From positions 154,112-218,111 of the forward strand of contig CALTTP010000003.1 of NCBI GenBank assembly GCA_943912255.1: 64,000 bases of DNA, written 5' to 3'. This DNA comes from an uncultured Peptoniphilaceae bacterium (lineage in GTDB: Bacteria > Bacillota > Clostridia > Tissierellales > Peptoniphilaceae). Position numbers and translations under genes: made by a program. Positions within the stretch are counted from its first letter, which is position 1. Each line of letters starts with the position of its first letter. Below, piece after piece: positions 36,176 through 44,246 of the stretch. A model generated the notes under the pieces. It ran no database searches, was not told where the DNA came from, and saw nothing but the letters and a program-made list of their open reading frames with translations.

Positions 36176-36867
36176 TGATTAACTCTTGGTTAAATCAATT
36201 AGCTGTGATGATAGGGAGTAACCCATGGGTTGCTCCTGTATTATCTTTAATAGCTGGGGCTTTGACCTCATTGACTCCTTGTAGTCTATCTACCATACCT
36301 TTAATCATCTCCTATGTTAGCGGTTTGGAGGAACATGATACTAAGAGGGCTTTTAAATACTCTGTAATCTTTTCTATAGGAATGGCCATAACTTTTGTGG
36401 GTCTATCGATAATCGCCGTATTTGCAGGTATGCTCATTGGAACTACCTCTAGGCTTTGGTATATTATTCTTGGAACATTAATGATTTTAATGGCTCTACA
36501 GACTTGGGGAATATACGAAATCATACCTTCTAGAAGGCTGATGTTAAAAGATCATAAACGAGGTTCTGTTGGGGCGTTTATTGCAGGAATAGTGGGAGGT
36601 TTTTTCTCATCTCCCTGTTCAACACCAGTACTAGTTGCTCTTTTAGGAATTCTATCCAGAACTGGAAATATTCTTTGGGGAATTTTTCTAATGATTATGT
36701 ATTCTATTGGGCATAGTTTCTTGGTAATTCTTTCTGGAACTTCCGTAGGTTATGTAAAGAGGATGAAAAGTAGTACTACTTATGCTAAAGTAGGAAAAGT
36801 TTTAAATACAATTCTTGGAATACTTGTACTATTAATTGGTCTTTATATGTTCTGGAATGCTTTTTAA
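36175..36867 (+). CDS. ccdA: CcdA/DsbD-type transmembrane thiol transporter
   Basis: This 230-residue membrane protein has six hydrophobic segments and the two membrane cysteines of the CcdA family, C36 in LTPCSLSTIP and C148 in SSPCSTPVLV. Both lie next to prolines as in characterised members. It carries reducing equivalents from thioredoxin to the outside partner encoded just upstream. The start overlaps that gene's stop (TAATG). No cytochrome c maturation genes are near, so general thiol reduction is more likely than haem protein assembly. Confidence 0.88.
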   Translation: MINSWLNQLAVMIGSNPWVAPVLSLIAGALTSLTPCSLSTIPLIISYVSGLEEHDTKRAFKYSVIFSIGMAITFVGLSIIAVFAGMLIGTTSRLWYIILGTLMILMALQTWGIYEIIPSRRLMLKDHKRGSVGAFIAGIVGGFFSSPCSTPVLVALLGILSRTGNILWGIFLMIMYSIGHSFLVILSGTSVGYVKRMKSSTTYAKVGKVLNTILGILVLLIGLYMFWNAF

Positions 36868-36896
36868 TTAGAATTGAATTTTATAATAAGATAAAA

Positions 36897-36922
36897 CTAG
36901 GGAGACCTTTGGGCCTCCCTAG
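36897..36922. terminator. bidirectional terminator between ccdA and hsp20
   Basis: CTAGGGAG pairs with CTCCCTAG, with CC/GG inside. On the minus strand TTTT follows the stem, so it serves hsp20 best; on the plus strand the tail is weaker. Confidence 0.75.
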
Positions 36923-36933
36923 AGTTATATTTT

Positions 36934-37371
36934 CTATTCGATATCTATATATTGATCGTTATCTGTCTTACTTGTCTTTGGTAAATTGATGGACAATATA
37001 CCGTCATTAAGTTTTGCTTTCAAGTTTTCTCTTGTTACATTTTCAAAGTATAGTGTACGAGACATGGAACTATATCTCATTTCCTTGTGAACATATTTTT
37101 TGTCCTTAGAAGAGTTGTCAACTTCTTCTCTTTTTTCTGCAGTTATTGTTAACTCCCCATTTTGTAATTGAACTTTTATTTCGTCCTTGTTAAAACCAGG
37201 TAATTCTGCTTCCACTAAGTAGGAATCTTCCAAATCTGATACATCTACTTTAAAGTTTGTGTTAGCTGATAAGTTAACATTTTCATTGATAAAATCATCC
37301 ATAAAATTATAGAAATCGTTAAATTGTCCTTTTAAAGGATTTCCTCTTCTTGGTGAAATTTTCTTAAACAT
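36934..37371 (-). CDS. Hsp20 family small heat-shock protein
   Basis: This 145-residue cytosolic chaperone holds unfolding proteins. The alpha-crystallin domain covers about 40-140 with VSDLEDSYLVEAELPGF, NGELTITAEKREE, the arm SMSRTLYFE and LNDGILSINLPK, the last being the diagnostic GxLxxxxPK-type strand. The ATG follows AAGGAG by 7 bases. It is monocistronic, with a good promoter about 110 bases upstream and a bidirectional terminator downstream. No CIRCE element was seen, so control by HrcA is unlikely at this site. Confidence 0.92.
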   Translation of the reverse strand: MFKKISPRRGNPLKGQFNDFYNFMDDFINENVNLSANTNFKVDVSDLEDSYLVEAELPGFNKDEIKVQLQNGELTITAEKREEVDNSSKDKKYVHKEMRYSSMSRTLYFENVTRENLKAKLNDGILSINLPKTSKTDNDQYIDIE

Positions 37372-37479
37372 TAAATCAACTCCTTATACTTATACGGATA
37401 TCGCTAGTTGTTCAATTGGCAGTGGATGTCAGTAAAAGTTAATTTACTAAACCGCCGGAAGCATTCTTACCCTAAGACT

Positions 37480-37508
37480 ATTATAGAATAAAAGTCAAAG
37501 AAAGTCAA
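37480..37508 (-). promoter_or_regulatory. sigma-A promoter for hsp20
   Basis: On the minus strand TTGACT (37508-37503) and TATAAT (37485-37480) are 17 bases apart. The leader of about 100 bases contains CAACT that can pair with the AGTTG next to the ribosome site, a possible but weak thermosensor. Confidence 0.8.
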
Positions 37509-37509
37509 A

Positions 37510-38010
37510 TTAATCAAAGTATCTATTTAATCCCTTTTTAAGCGTGGGAACTAGTAAAAAGTAGAGTGCTCCATTGCCTAATGCATGAAATAGGTCAAAG
37601 TAAAGGCCGTTTATATAATAGATAAAAAAATTCCCCGTCTTTGAAAAGGTAGCTGCAGTAAATAGGGAAATAATAAAGCCATATATAAATCCAGATAGCA
37701 CCGAAAACGTGGTTTGAAGTAAAAGAGAACTTCTAAACTTTTTGAAATTTTTCAAAATAGAAGTGGCTATTAAGATAATTGCAAAACTTATTATCTGATA
37801 GATGGTCCACGGACCAAATCCCAGGTAGAGATTTGAAATAAAGATAACTAGAAAGTCTATTATCAGCGCTTCCATTAAACCTAAGTATATGGCAGTAAAT
37901 ATCAAAATAGTTGTCACTGGTTGTATATTGGGAAGGGGAGCCATCAATATTCTTCCGGCTATTGTAGCTCCTGCTATTATCCCCATAAGGGCTATTTTTT
38001 TATTACTCAT
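37510..38010 (-). CDS. ECF transporter S component (possibly cobalamin, CbrT-like)
   Basis: This 166-residue protein has about five to six membrane helices and the small-Ala/Gly N-terminal helix (IALMGIIAGATIAGRIL) by which S components contact the shared ECF module. PLPNIQPVTTILIFTAIYLG and GPWTIYQIISF are typical substrate-side loops. It overlaps the stop of a DUF4430 lipoprotein gene by 8 bases. DUF4430 is the domain of cobalamin-binding transcobalamin-like proteins, so uptake of a cobamide is the favoured inference. No EcfA or EcfT genes lie in the window, so the module must be encoded elsewhere. Confidence 0.83.
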   Translation of the reverse strand: MSNKKIALMGIIAGATIAGRILMAPLPNIQPVTTILIFTAIYLGLMEALIIDFLVIFISNLYLGFGPWTIYQIISFAIILIATSILKNFKKFRSSLLLQTTFSVLSGFIYGFIISLFTAATFSKTGNFFIYYINGLYFDLFHALGNGALYFLLVPTLKKGLNRYFD

Positions 38011-38398
38011 TTTTTAGTTCTTCTAGTTTAAAGAGTACCTTATCTCCGTTCTTTAATTTATATTCTCCAGCACCAACTTCAGCCATTTCTCCATTGACAT
38101 CGTAAAGCCAGTACTTGTTCTTTTCTGGATCTTGAGATTTTCCATCAATGGATTCTATAAATCCGTCTTTTTCAACGATATCTAAATTTCTTTTCATAAT
38201 GTTCAAAAGTTTTTCATCTTTATTAAATTCAAGAGTTTCTTCTTTAAACTTTTCTCCATCTTCTACTAGTTCGATGGTAGCTTTAGATTCATAATCGCCA
38301 GTTGTTGAACTTGAATGTACATTGTTTTTTTCACTACAACTGGCTACTCCTAAAACTAGTACAATCATCGTAAATAATAATAAAATCTTCTTTTTCAA
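38003..38398 (-). CDS. DUF4430 lipoprotein
   Basis: This 131-residue lipoprotein has a lipobox VASC at about 18-21 and a compact DUF4430 domain with LLNIMKRNLDI, KYWLYDVNGEMAEVGAGEY and a final strand DKVLFKLEEL. The domain resembles the C-terminal part of cobalamin carriers. The start is TTG at 38398, backed by GGGGGA 6 bases upstream and by the signal peptide beginning there; the frame is open further upstream but without a ribosome site. It should pass its ligand to the S component encoded after it. Confidence 0.8.
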   Translation of the reverse strand: MKKKILLLFTMIVLVLGVASCSEKNNVHSSSTTGDYESKATIELVEDGEKFKEETLEFNKDEKLLNIMKRNLDIVEKDGFIESIDGKSQDPEKNKYWLYDVNGEMAEVGAGEYKLKNGDKVLFKLEELKNE

Positions 38399-38519
38399 AA
38401 CAATTCCCCCTTTTTTGAATGATGTTAAATATATTTTAGCATATTTTAATAAAAGATTGTAAAGGTTGATAAAATATTGAAATTTATTTGTAAAAATCCA
38501 AAGAATTTTAGCATAAGTA

Positions 38520-38548
38520 TTGGAAAATTCAGCGTTTTGTAGTATAAT
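38520..38548 (+). promoter_or_regulatory. sigma-A promoter for brnQ
   Basis: TTGGAA at 38520-38525 and TATAAT at 38543-38548 are 17 bases apart, about 35 bases before the TTG start. Confidence 0.75.
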
Positions 38549-38583
38549 TAATTTCAAAATTTTGAAAGAAGGAGGAATGTAAA

Positions 38584-40305
38584 TTGAAGAAATCAAGTAA
38601 AAATTACTTGGTAATAGGATCCATGCTCTTTGGCCTGTTTTTTGGAGCTGGAAATTTAATATTTCCTGTATTTATGGGTCAATTGGCTGGTGGAAACTAT
38701 TTACCATCTCTAATTGGTTTTTTAATCACTGCTGTAGGCATGCCATTCTTAGGTGTTTTAGCCGTAGGTTACAGTAAATCTGAAGACTTATTAGATATGA
38801 CAAAAAAAATAAGCAAGGGATTTGGGTACTTTTTTACAATTGCACTCTATTTGACAATTGGTCCTTTTTTTGCCCTTCCAAGACTAAGTACAACATCTTT
38901 TGAAGTAGGGATAAGTAGTAATATTACTGGGGACAATGGGAGTATTATACTTTTGGTATTCACCTTTATTTTCTATGCATTGGCTTTAGTTTTGGCTTTA
39001 AAGCCCAATAAGATAATGACATATATTGGAAAGGTGCTAAATCCGATTTTCTTGGTAGTCCTATCTATATTGTTAATCTTTACGTTTTTTAAACCTATGG
39101 GAAATCCAAGTGCGCAAGTAGTGTCCGATTTATATGCTATAGCTCCTTTTTCCAAGGGTTTTGTTGAGGGTTATAATACTATGGATGTGCTGGCTGCCCT
39201 TGCATTTTCTGTTATCGTCATAAATTCCATAAGGAGTCTTGGTGTGGAAGAACCTAGGGAAATTGTGAAATATACTATTAAATCTGGTATAGTAACAATC
39301 ATTTTAATGGCCATAATATATTCTGCTTTGGTATTTATGGGGGCTTCAAGCCTTGGTGTAATGAATCCAACGGACAATGGTGGTTTGGCCCTTGCAGAAA
39401 TATCCAAGTACTTTATGGGAACTTCTGGACAGATTTTACTGGCGATAATTGTCACCGTTGCCTGTCTAAAAACTGCTACAGGTCTAATAACAGCTTGTTC
39501 AGAGGTGTTTAACAAGATTTTCCCCAAGGTTAGCTATTTGACTTTTGCAATTATAATAGCCATTATATCCTTTGTTATCTCTAATGTAGGTTTGACGCAA
39601 ATAATTAATTTATCCCTACCGGTGTTGATATTTCTATATCCACTGGCCATAGTGATAATAATTTTGGTGCTGATTTCACCTCTATTTAATTGGGATATGT
39701 CAGTGTATAGAATAACTTTGCTATTTACTGGAATTGCTGCTGTATTTGATGCTTTTTCAGTGCTACCAGAGTCGTTAAAAAACACTAGATTTATTGGCGA
39801 CGCCTTAAGTTTTGCCCTTAAACATATACCTTTATTTAGCATGTCCTTTGGTTGGATTGTTCCAACGGGAATAGGACTTTTATTCGCCCTATTTGTAAAG
39901 TTTTTAAAGGGTAGAAATATTCATATGCTAAGAAAGTTTGCCCTATTTTTACAAATTGTAGCAACAATATTTTTATTCCAAGGGATTTACAAGTGTTTTA
40001 AAAAGGAGACATTTGCGTTCTTACCGGTTTTCGGGTTTTTTATCTTTATCTTAACCATCCTTTTTAGATATTTAATTTTGAAGGACAATTTTTATGTTCA
40101 GCAAAAGCAAAAGAGTAAAGCTGCAATTATACTAAGTAAGTTTGGAACGGTTCTTGGTTTTGGAGCGTTATACTTTTTACCTAATACTGGATTTTTAAAT
40201 TCAATTATTGGAGGAATTCTATTTAACTTAGGGGTTCTGCTCAATGACAGATATTTGAAATATTACAGTGAAGTGGAATATAATAGATATATGGAGAAAA
40301 AGTGA
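38584..40305 (+). CDS. brnQ: branched-chain amino acid carrier BrnQ with extra C-terminal membrane region
   Basis: This 573-residue carrier imports leucine, isoleucine and valine with sodium or protons. The core (about 1-445) has the LIVCS motifs FGLFFGAGNLIFPVFMG, IGPFFALPRLSTTSFEVG and AFSVIVINSIRSLG in 12 helices. An added tail of about 120 residues holds four more hydrophobic stretches (about 453-473, 482-505, 516-534, 541-556) and a charged end; typical BrnQ stops near 440. The start is TTG, supported by GAAGGAGG 8 bases upstream. Its stop lies in the 5' arm of its own terminator. Confidence 0.88.
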   Translation: MKKSSKNYLVIGSMLFGLFFGAGNLIFPVFMGQLAGGNYLPSLIGFLITAVGMPFLGVLAVGYSKSEDLLDMTKKISKGFGYFFTIALYLTIGPFFALPRLSTTSFEVGISSNITGDNGSIILLVFTFIFYALALVLALKPNKIMTYIGKVLNPIFLVVLSILLIFTFFKPMGNPSAQVVSDLYAIAPFSKGFVEGYNTMDVLAALAFSVIVINSIRSLGVEEPREIVKYTIKSGIVTIILMAIIYSALVFMGASSLGVMNPTDNGGLALAEISKYFMGTSGQILLAIIVTVACLKTATGLITACSEVFNKIFPKVSYLTFAIIIAIISFVISNVGLTQIINLSLPVLIFLYPLAIVIIILVLISPLFNWDMSVYRITLLFTGIAAVFDAFSVLPESLKNTRFIGDALSFALKHIPLFSMSFGWIVPTGIGLLFALFVKFLKGRNIHMLRKFALFLQIVATIFLFQGIYKCFKKETFAFLPVFGFFIFILTILFRYLILKDNFYVQQKQKSKAAIILSKFGTVLGFGALYFLPNTGFLNSIIGGILFNLGVLLNDRYLKYYSEVEYNRYMEKK

Positions 40306-40329
40306 TTGGATGATATTAAAGTCACTTTT
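40298..40329 (+). terminator. terminator of brnQ
   Basis: AAAAGTGA, which includes the brnQ stop, pairs perfectly with TCACTTTT. Confidence 0.65.
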
Positions 40330-40339
40330 CAAATACAGT

Positions 40340-40365
40340 CAAGCACTCAATTCTTTGGGTGCTTG
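40340..40365 (+). terminator. recurrent AAGCACTC hairpin before the Nudix gene
   Basis: CAAGCACTC pairs with GGGTGCTTG (one G-U). It lies 16 bases before the Nudix start and could be a second terminator or an attenuator. No clear promoter for the Nudix gene is seen between it and brnQ. Confidence 0.55.
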
Positions 40366-40381
40366 ATTTATGGAGAGAGTT

Positions 40382-40840
40382 ATGGAAATTGTTTTACTAA
40401 ATATGTGTATGATTTACGATAAAGAATCCAATAGGGTTTTGGTTTTGGATAAACCTTTAAAGGAAGGCTGGGAGGGTTTGACTTTCCCTGGAGGACATGT
40501 GGAAAAAGTTGAATCTCTTTATGATTCCTGTGTAAGGGAGATTAAGGAAGAGACCAATTTGGATATATATGATTTGAAGCTTAGAGGAATAGTTCAGTGG
40601 TATGAGAGAAGCACTGATACTAGACTTTTATCCCATCTATACTATACGGAAAATTTTTCTGGGGAGTTGATAGACTCTTGTGATGAGGGAAGGCTTTTTT
40701 GGATGGACCTGGGAGAATTTATAGCTAAAGAGGATAAGTCTGCTTCTATGGATGAGATGATGGATGTTTACTTGGGGAAGAGTCAAGAGGTTGTCTTTTA
40801 TTTTACTGACAATAATAGTGAAGGCGTGAAATTTTACTAG
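40382..40840 (+). CDS. Nudix hydrolase
   Basis: This 152-residue enzyme hydrolyses a nucleoside diphosphate linked to another group. The Nudix box runs from GGHVEKVESLYDS to REIKEET (about 37-58), with all the metal-binding glutamates. The N-terminal half resembles MutT/8-oxo-dGTP diphosphatase-like members, but the substrate is not readable. I start at the ATG at 40382 because GGAG at 40372-40375 is 6 bases upstream; an ATG at 40370 lacks one. The sirtuin gene follows after 12 bases, so both may act on nucleotide or NAD-derived compounds. Confidence 0.87.
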   Translation: MEIVLLNMCMIYDKESNRVLVLDKPLKEGWEGLTFPGGHVEKVESLYDSCVREIKEETNLDIYDLKLRGIVQWYERSTDTRLLSHLYYTENFSGELIDSCDEGRLFWMDLGEFIAKEDKSASMDEMMDVYLGKSQEVVFYFTDNNSEGVKFY

Positions 40841-40852
40841 GAGGTTGATATT

Positions 40853-41596
40853 ATGTCTTCAAATAATCTGTTGGAATTGAAGGATAAGGTAAAAAAGTCA
40901 AATAATATTGTTTTCTTTGGTGGTGCAGGAGTTTCCACTGCTTCAGGTATTCCGGATTTTAGATCTGCAACGGGACTTTACAACAAGGAAAACAATAAGG
41001 GATATAGTCCAGAGTATATGTTAAGTCATGAGTTTTTCTCCGACCATCCAGATGAATTTATGGACTATGTAAAGAATAATTTAATCTACGATGAGGCAAA
41101 GCCCAATAAATGTCATTTAGCTTTAAAGAAGTTGGAGGATACGGGCAAGCTTAGGGGAGTCATAACACAAAATATCGACTCCTTACATCAAATGGCAGGA
41201 AGCGGGAATGTTGTGGAAATTCATGGTAATCTAAGGGACTATTATTGTACTAAATGCGGAAAGTCCTTTGACATGGATGAGGTAAGAAAAAGTGATTTTA
41301 ATATTGAATGTCCTGACTGTAAAGGAGTTGTAAGACCAGATGTGGTTTTATATGGAGAACCCCTTGACTATAGTAATATTTCTCAGGCCATAGATTTAAT
41401 CCAAAATGCAGAGATACTCATAGTAGGAGGATCCTCTTTGATGGTCTACCCTGCTGCGGGATTTATAGATTACTTCACTGGAGACACTTTGGTTCTCATT
41501 AATAAGACCAAGACCAATTACGATAGTAGAGCGGATTATGTGTTCTACGAGGACATTGGAACTGTAATGGAAAAGCTAGCTGATATCCAGCCATAA
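40853..41596 (+). CDS. cobB: Sir2-family NAD-dependent protein deacylase
   Basis: This 247-residue enzyme removes acyl groups from lysines using NAD. The Rossmann motif GAGVSTASGIPDFRS (about 23-37), TQNIDSLHQMAGS with the catalytic histidine in VEIHGN, a zinc knuckle with CTKCG and CPDCKG, and VVLYGE are all present. AGGAGG lies 8 bases before the ATG. It lacks the Tyr/Arg pair seen in some desuccinylases in an obvious form, so deacetylation is the default reading. A strong terminator follows. Confidence 0.93.
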   Translation: MSSNNLLELKDKVKKSNNIVFFGGAGVSTASGIPDFRSATGLYNKENNKGYSPEYMLSHEFFSDHPDEFMDYVKNNLIYDEAKPNKCHLALKKLEDTGKLRGVITQNIDSLHQMAGSGNVVEIHGNLRDYYCTKCGKSFDMDEVRKSDFNIECPDCKGVVRPDVVLYGEPLDYSNISQAIDLIQNAEILIVGGSSLMVYPAAGFIDYFTGDTLVLINKTKTNYDSRADYVFYEDIGTVMEKLADIQP

Positions 41597-41611
41597 ATAA
41601 TAAGTATAACC

Positions 41612-41650
41612 AAAAGACCGGCATTTCATTGACTTTGCTGGTCTTTTTTT
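41612..41650 (+). terminator. terminator after the sirtuin gene
   Basis: AAAAGACCGGCA pairs with TGCTGGTCTTTT (one G-U), then more T residues. Confidence 0.88.
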
Positions 41651-41701
41651 CTATACTCAAATTATTAATTTTGAGAAAGGATTTGAAAGGGGGAATAGAA
41701 T

Positions 41702-42706
41702 TTGATAGAGGTAAATAATCTTACAAAGGAATTTTTCCTTGGCGATAAAAAATTCAAAGCCGTAGACGATGTTTCCTTTAGGGTTTCTCCAGGGGAGATT
41801 TATGGGATTATAGGCCTTAGTGGTGCTGGTAAGTCAACTCTTATAAGATGTTTAAATAGACTGGAAGAACCCACTTCTGGTAGCATTATCATTGACAATA
41901 GGGATATTACTTCTTTGGATTACAAAAAACTATTACAGGAGCGAAAGGAAATAGGAATGATATTTCAATCTTTTAATCTTTTTAATCAAAAGACGGTTTA
42001 TGAAAATATCGCCTATCCCTTGGAAATAATTAATGTTCCTAAGGGGGAAATAGAAAAGAGGGTAATGGAACTTTTGAAATTCGTAGACTTGACGGAAAAG
42101 AAGAACTCATATCCTTCTGAAATATCTGGTGGGCAGAAACAAAGGGTTGCCATTGCAAGGGCCATTGCCACAAGGCCAAAGGTATTGTTAAGTGATGAGG
42201 GAACTTCAGCTCTTGACCCAGCAAATACTAAGCAGATACTGGAACTCTTTAGGAAGATTGTAAGGGAACTAAATACCACAATAATCATGATTACCCATCA
42301 AATGGAAGTGGCAAAGGACATCTGCGATAGAATTGCAGTTATGGAAAGTGGAAAGATAATAGAGGAGAATACGGTTAAGGGAATTTTTACAAATCCAAAA
42401 AATAAGAGGACCATATCCTTTATTGAAAATCTAATCGAACCAGAGGACTCCTTGTCTTGGAAAAAGGCAGAGACCAAAGGTAGGTTGCTAAGACTGTCCT
42501 ATGATGAAAAAACTTCAAAGGAGCCGATAATTTCAGATCTTATAAGGAGTTTTGACTCGCAGATCAACTTAATCCAGGGAAAGATAAACACTGTAACTGG
42601 AGAATCCATGGGTTATATGATAGTGGAAGTCCTAGGGGATAACGAGGAGTTGGGAAGGATATTGGATTATCTAGAAGAAAAAAATGTTAAGGCGGAGGTG
42701 TTGTAA
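41702..42706 (+). CDS. metN: methionine ABC importer ATPase MetN
   Basis: This 334-residue ATPase powers methionine uptake. Walker A GLSGAGKST (about 37-45), signature ISGGQKQRVAIARA, Walker B VLLSDEGTSALDP and a C-terminal NIL domain (about 255-334), the methionine-sensing part of MetN, are present. The start is TTG at 41702 with AAGGGGG upstream. The metI ATG overlaps its stop by one base. No SAM riboswitch or S-box is visible in the 100-base leader; a T-box lies only before metG. Confidence 0.94.
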   Translation: MIEVNNLTKEFFLGDKKFKAVDDVSFRVSPGEIYGIIGLSGAGKSTLIRCLNRLEEPTSGSIIIDNRDITSLDYKKLLQERKEIGMIFQSFNLFNQKTVYENIAYPLEIINVPKGEIEKRVMELLKFVDLTEKKNSYPSEISGGQKQRVAIARAIATRPKVLLSDEGTSALDPANTKQILELFRKIVRELNTTIIMITHQMEVAKDICDRIAVMESGKIIEENTVKGIFTNPKNKRTISFIENLIEPEDSLSWKKAETKGRLLRLSYDEKTSKEPIISDLIRSFDSQINLIQGKINTVTGESMGYMIVEVLGDNEELGRILDYLEEKNVKAEVL

Positions 42707-43362
42707 TGGGCGCTAAAGAACTTTTTGAATTAGTGGCACCAGAAACTTTAACAACGATTTATATGGTACTTGTAACAGGAATTATTTCAATAGGCATTGG
42801 AATCCCCCTAGGTATACTTTTAACGGTAAGTCGTCCTGGTGGAATAAAGGAGATGCCAACTTTATACAAAATATTAGATACTATTATCAATATCTTTAGG
42901 TCCATACCCTTTGTTATACTTATACTTTTGGTAATCCCCTTGGCAAGATTAATAATTGGTAGATCTACAGGAACGGAAGCTTCAATTTTGTCCTTGTCCA
43001 TAGCTACAATTCCCTTTGTAGCAAGGTTGATGGAAGGATATTTTCTAAGTGTTGATAGAGGACTTATAGAGGCGGCAAAGTCCATGGGGTCCACCAATGG
43101 ACAGATCGTAAGAAAGGTTATTATTCCAGAGTCCATGCCGTCCATTGTTTCGGGAATCACCATGACCATAATAAATATTGTTGGATACTCGGCAATGGTT
43201 GGTATTTTAGGTGGTGGAGGCCTGGGACAATTAGCTTATAGATATGGTTATCAAAGAAGGATGTTCAATGTGCTACTTATATCTGTAATTGTAATAATAA
43301 TAATCGTGCAAATAGTTCAACTTATAGGAACCTATTTGAGTAAGAAAATCAATAAAAAATAA
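42706..43362 (+). CDS. metI: methionine ABC importer permease MetI
   Basis: This 218-residue permease has five membrane helices and the EAA loop RGLIEAAKSMGSTNGQIVRKVIIPE in its usual place (core EAAKSMGST). It forms the channel with MetN. It lies between metN (1-base overlap) and metQ (13 bases). Confidence 0.94.
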   Translation: MGAKELFELVAPETLTTIYMVLVTGIISIGIGIPLGILLTVSRPGGIKEMPTLYKILDTIINIFRSIPFVILILLVIPLARLIIGRSTGTEASILSLSIATIPFVARLMEGYFLSVDRGLIEAAKSMGSTNGQIVRKVIIPESMPSIVSGITMTIINIVGYSAMVGILGGGGLGQLAYRYGYQRRMFNVLLISVIVIIIIVQIVQLIGTYLSKKINKK

Positions 43363-43375
43363 AAAGGAGATAAAT

Positions 43376-44197
43376 ATGAAGAAGAAAATTTTATACATTG
43401 TATTGGCAATTTCAATTTTTGTCCTTGTAGGATGTAAAGGTCAAGGAGAAAAAGCAAGTTCTAATAATGGGGATTTAGAAGTAGTTAAGGTGGGGGCTTC
43501 TGCAGTTCCCCACGGTGAAATTTTAGAGGGTTTGAAGGATGAGTTTGAAAAAGAGGGTATTTCTGTAGAGGTTGTACCTTTTGACGATTATATTATGCCA
43601 AATACTGCTTTAGACGAAAAGACCATTGATGCTAACTTCTATCAACATAAACAGTATTTAGCCCAGCAAATAGAGGAGTTTGGATATGATTTTGTAGTGG
43701 CGGGAGAAATTCACTCTGAGCCAATGGGAATCTATTCTACAAAATACAAAACCCTTGATGAAGTTCCTGAGGGAGCAGAAGTTATTATTCCAGATGACGT
43801 TTCCAATGGTGCTAGAGCTTTACAACTTTTAGAAAAAGAGGGTTTAATTAAATTGGATGACAACACCAATATTAAAGCAACTGAGAAGAATATAGTCGAA
43901 AATCCTAAGAATTTGAAGTTTACCATAGTTGAAGCTGCAAATATCAACAATACCTATCAAGATGTGGATTTAGGAGTGATAAACTCCAATTATGCATTAC
44001 AAGTGGACTTAAACCCTGTAAAGGACTCCCTTGCCATTGAAGGAAATGATACTCCTTTTGTAAATTGTATTGTAGTTAGAAAAGGCGATGAAAATTCAGA
44101 AAAGATTCAAAAGTTGGTGAAAGTGTTACGTTCTAAAGCATCGGCAGACTTTATTAATGAAAAATATAAAGGAGCCGTTGTACCAGCTTTTAATTAA
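43376..44197 (+). CDS. metQ: methionine-binding lipoprotein MetQ
   Basis: This 273-residue NlpA-family lipoprotein has lipobox LVGC at about 17-20. The mature fold shows VGASAVPHGEIL, DANFYQHKQYL, IPDDVSNGARALQLLE and the NSNYAL ligand-side motif. It captures methionine at the membrane surface for MetNI. AAAGGAG precedes the ATG by 7 bases. A bidirectional terminator follows. Confidence 0.94.
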   Translation: MKKKILYIVLAISIFVLVGCKGQGEKASSNNGDLEVVKVGASAVPHGEILEGLKDEFEKEGISVEVVPFDDYIMPNTALDEKTIDANFYQHKQYLAQQIEEFGYDFVVAGEIHSEPMGIYSTKYKTLDEVPEGAEVIIPDDVSNGARALQLLEKEGLIKLDDNTNIKATEKNIVENPKNLKFTIVEAANINNTYQDVDLGVINSNYALQVDLNPVKDSLAIEGNDTPFVNCIVVRKGDENSEKIQKLVKVLRSKASADFINEKYKGAVVPAFN

Positions 44198-44204
44198 AGA
44201 AGAT

Positions 44205-44246
44205 AAAAAAATCGAGACCTTCAATTTGAAGACCTCGATTTTTTCT
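44205..44246. terminator. bidirectional terminator between metQ and the MocR gene
   Basis: AAAAAATCGAG pairs with CTCGATTTTTT, with CTTC/GAAG nearer the loop. Both strands have good T runs; its right edge touches the stop of the convergent regulator gene. Confidence 0.88.
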
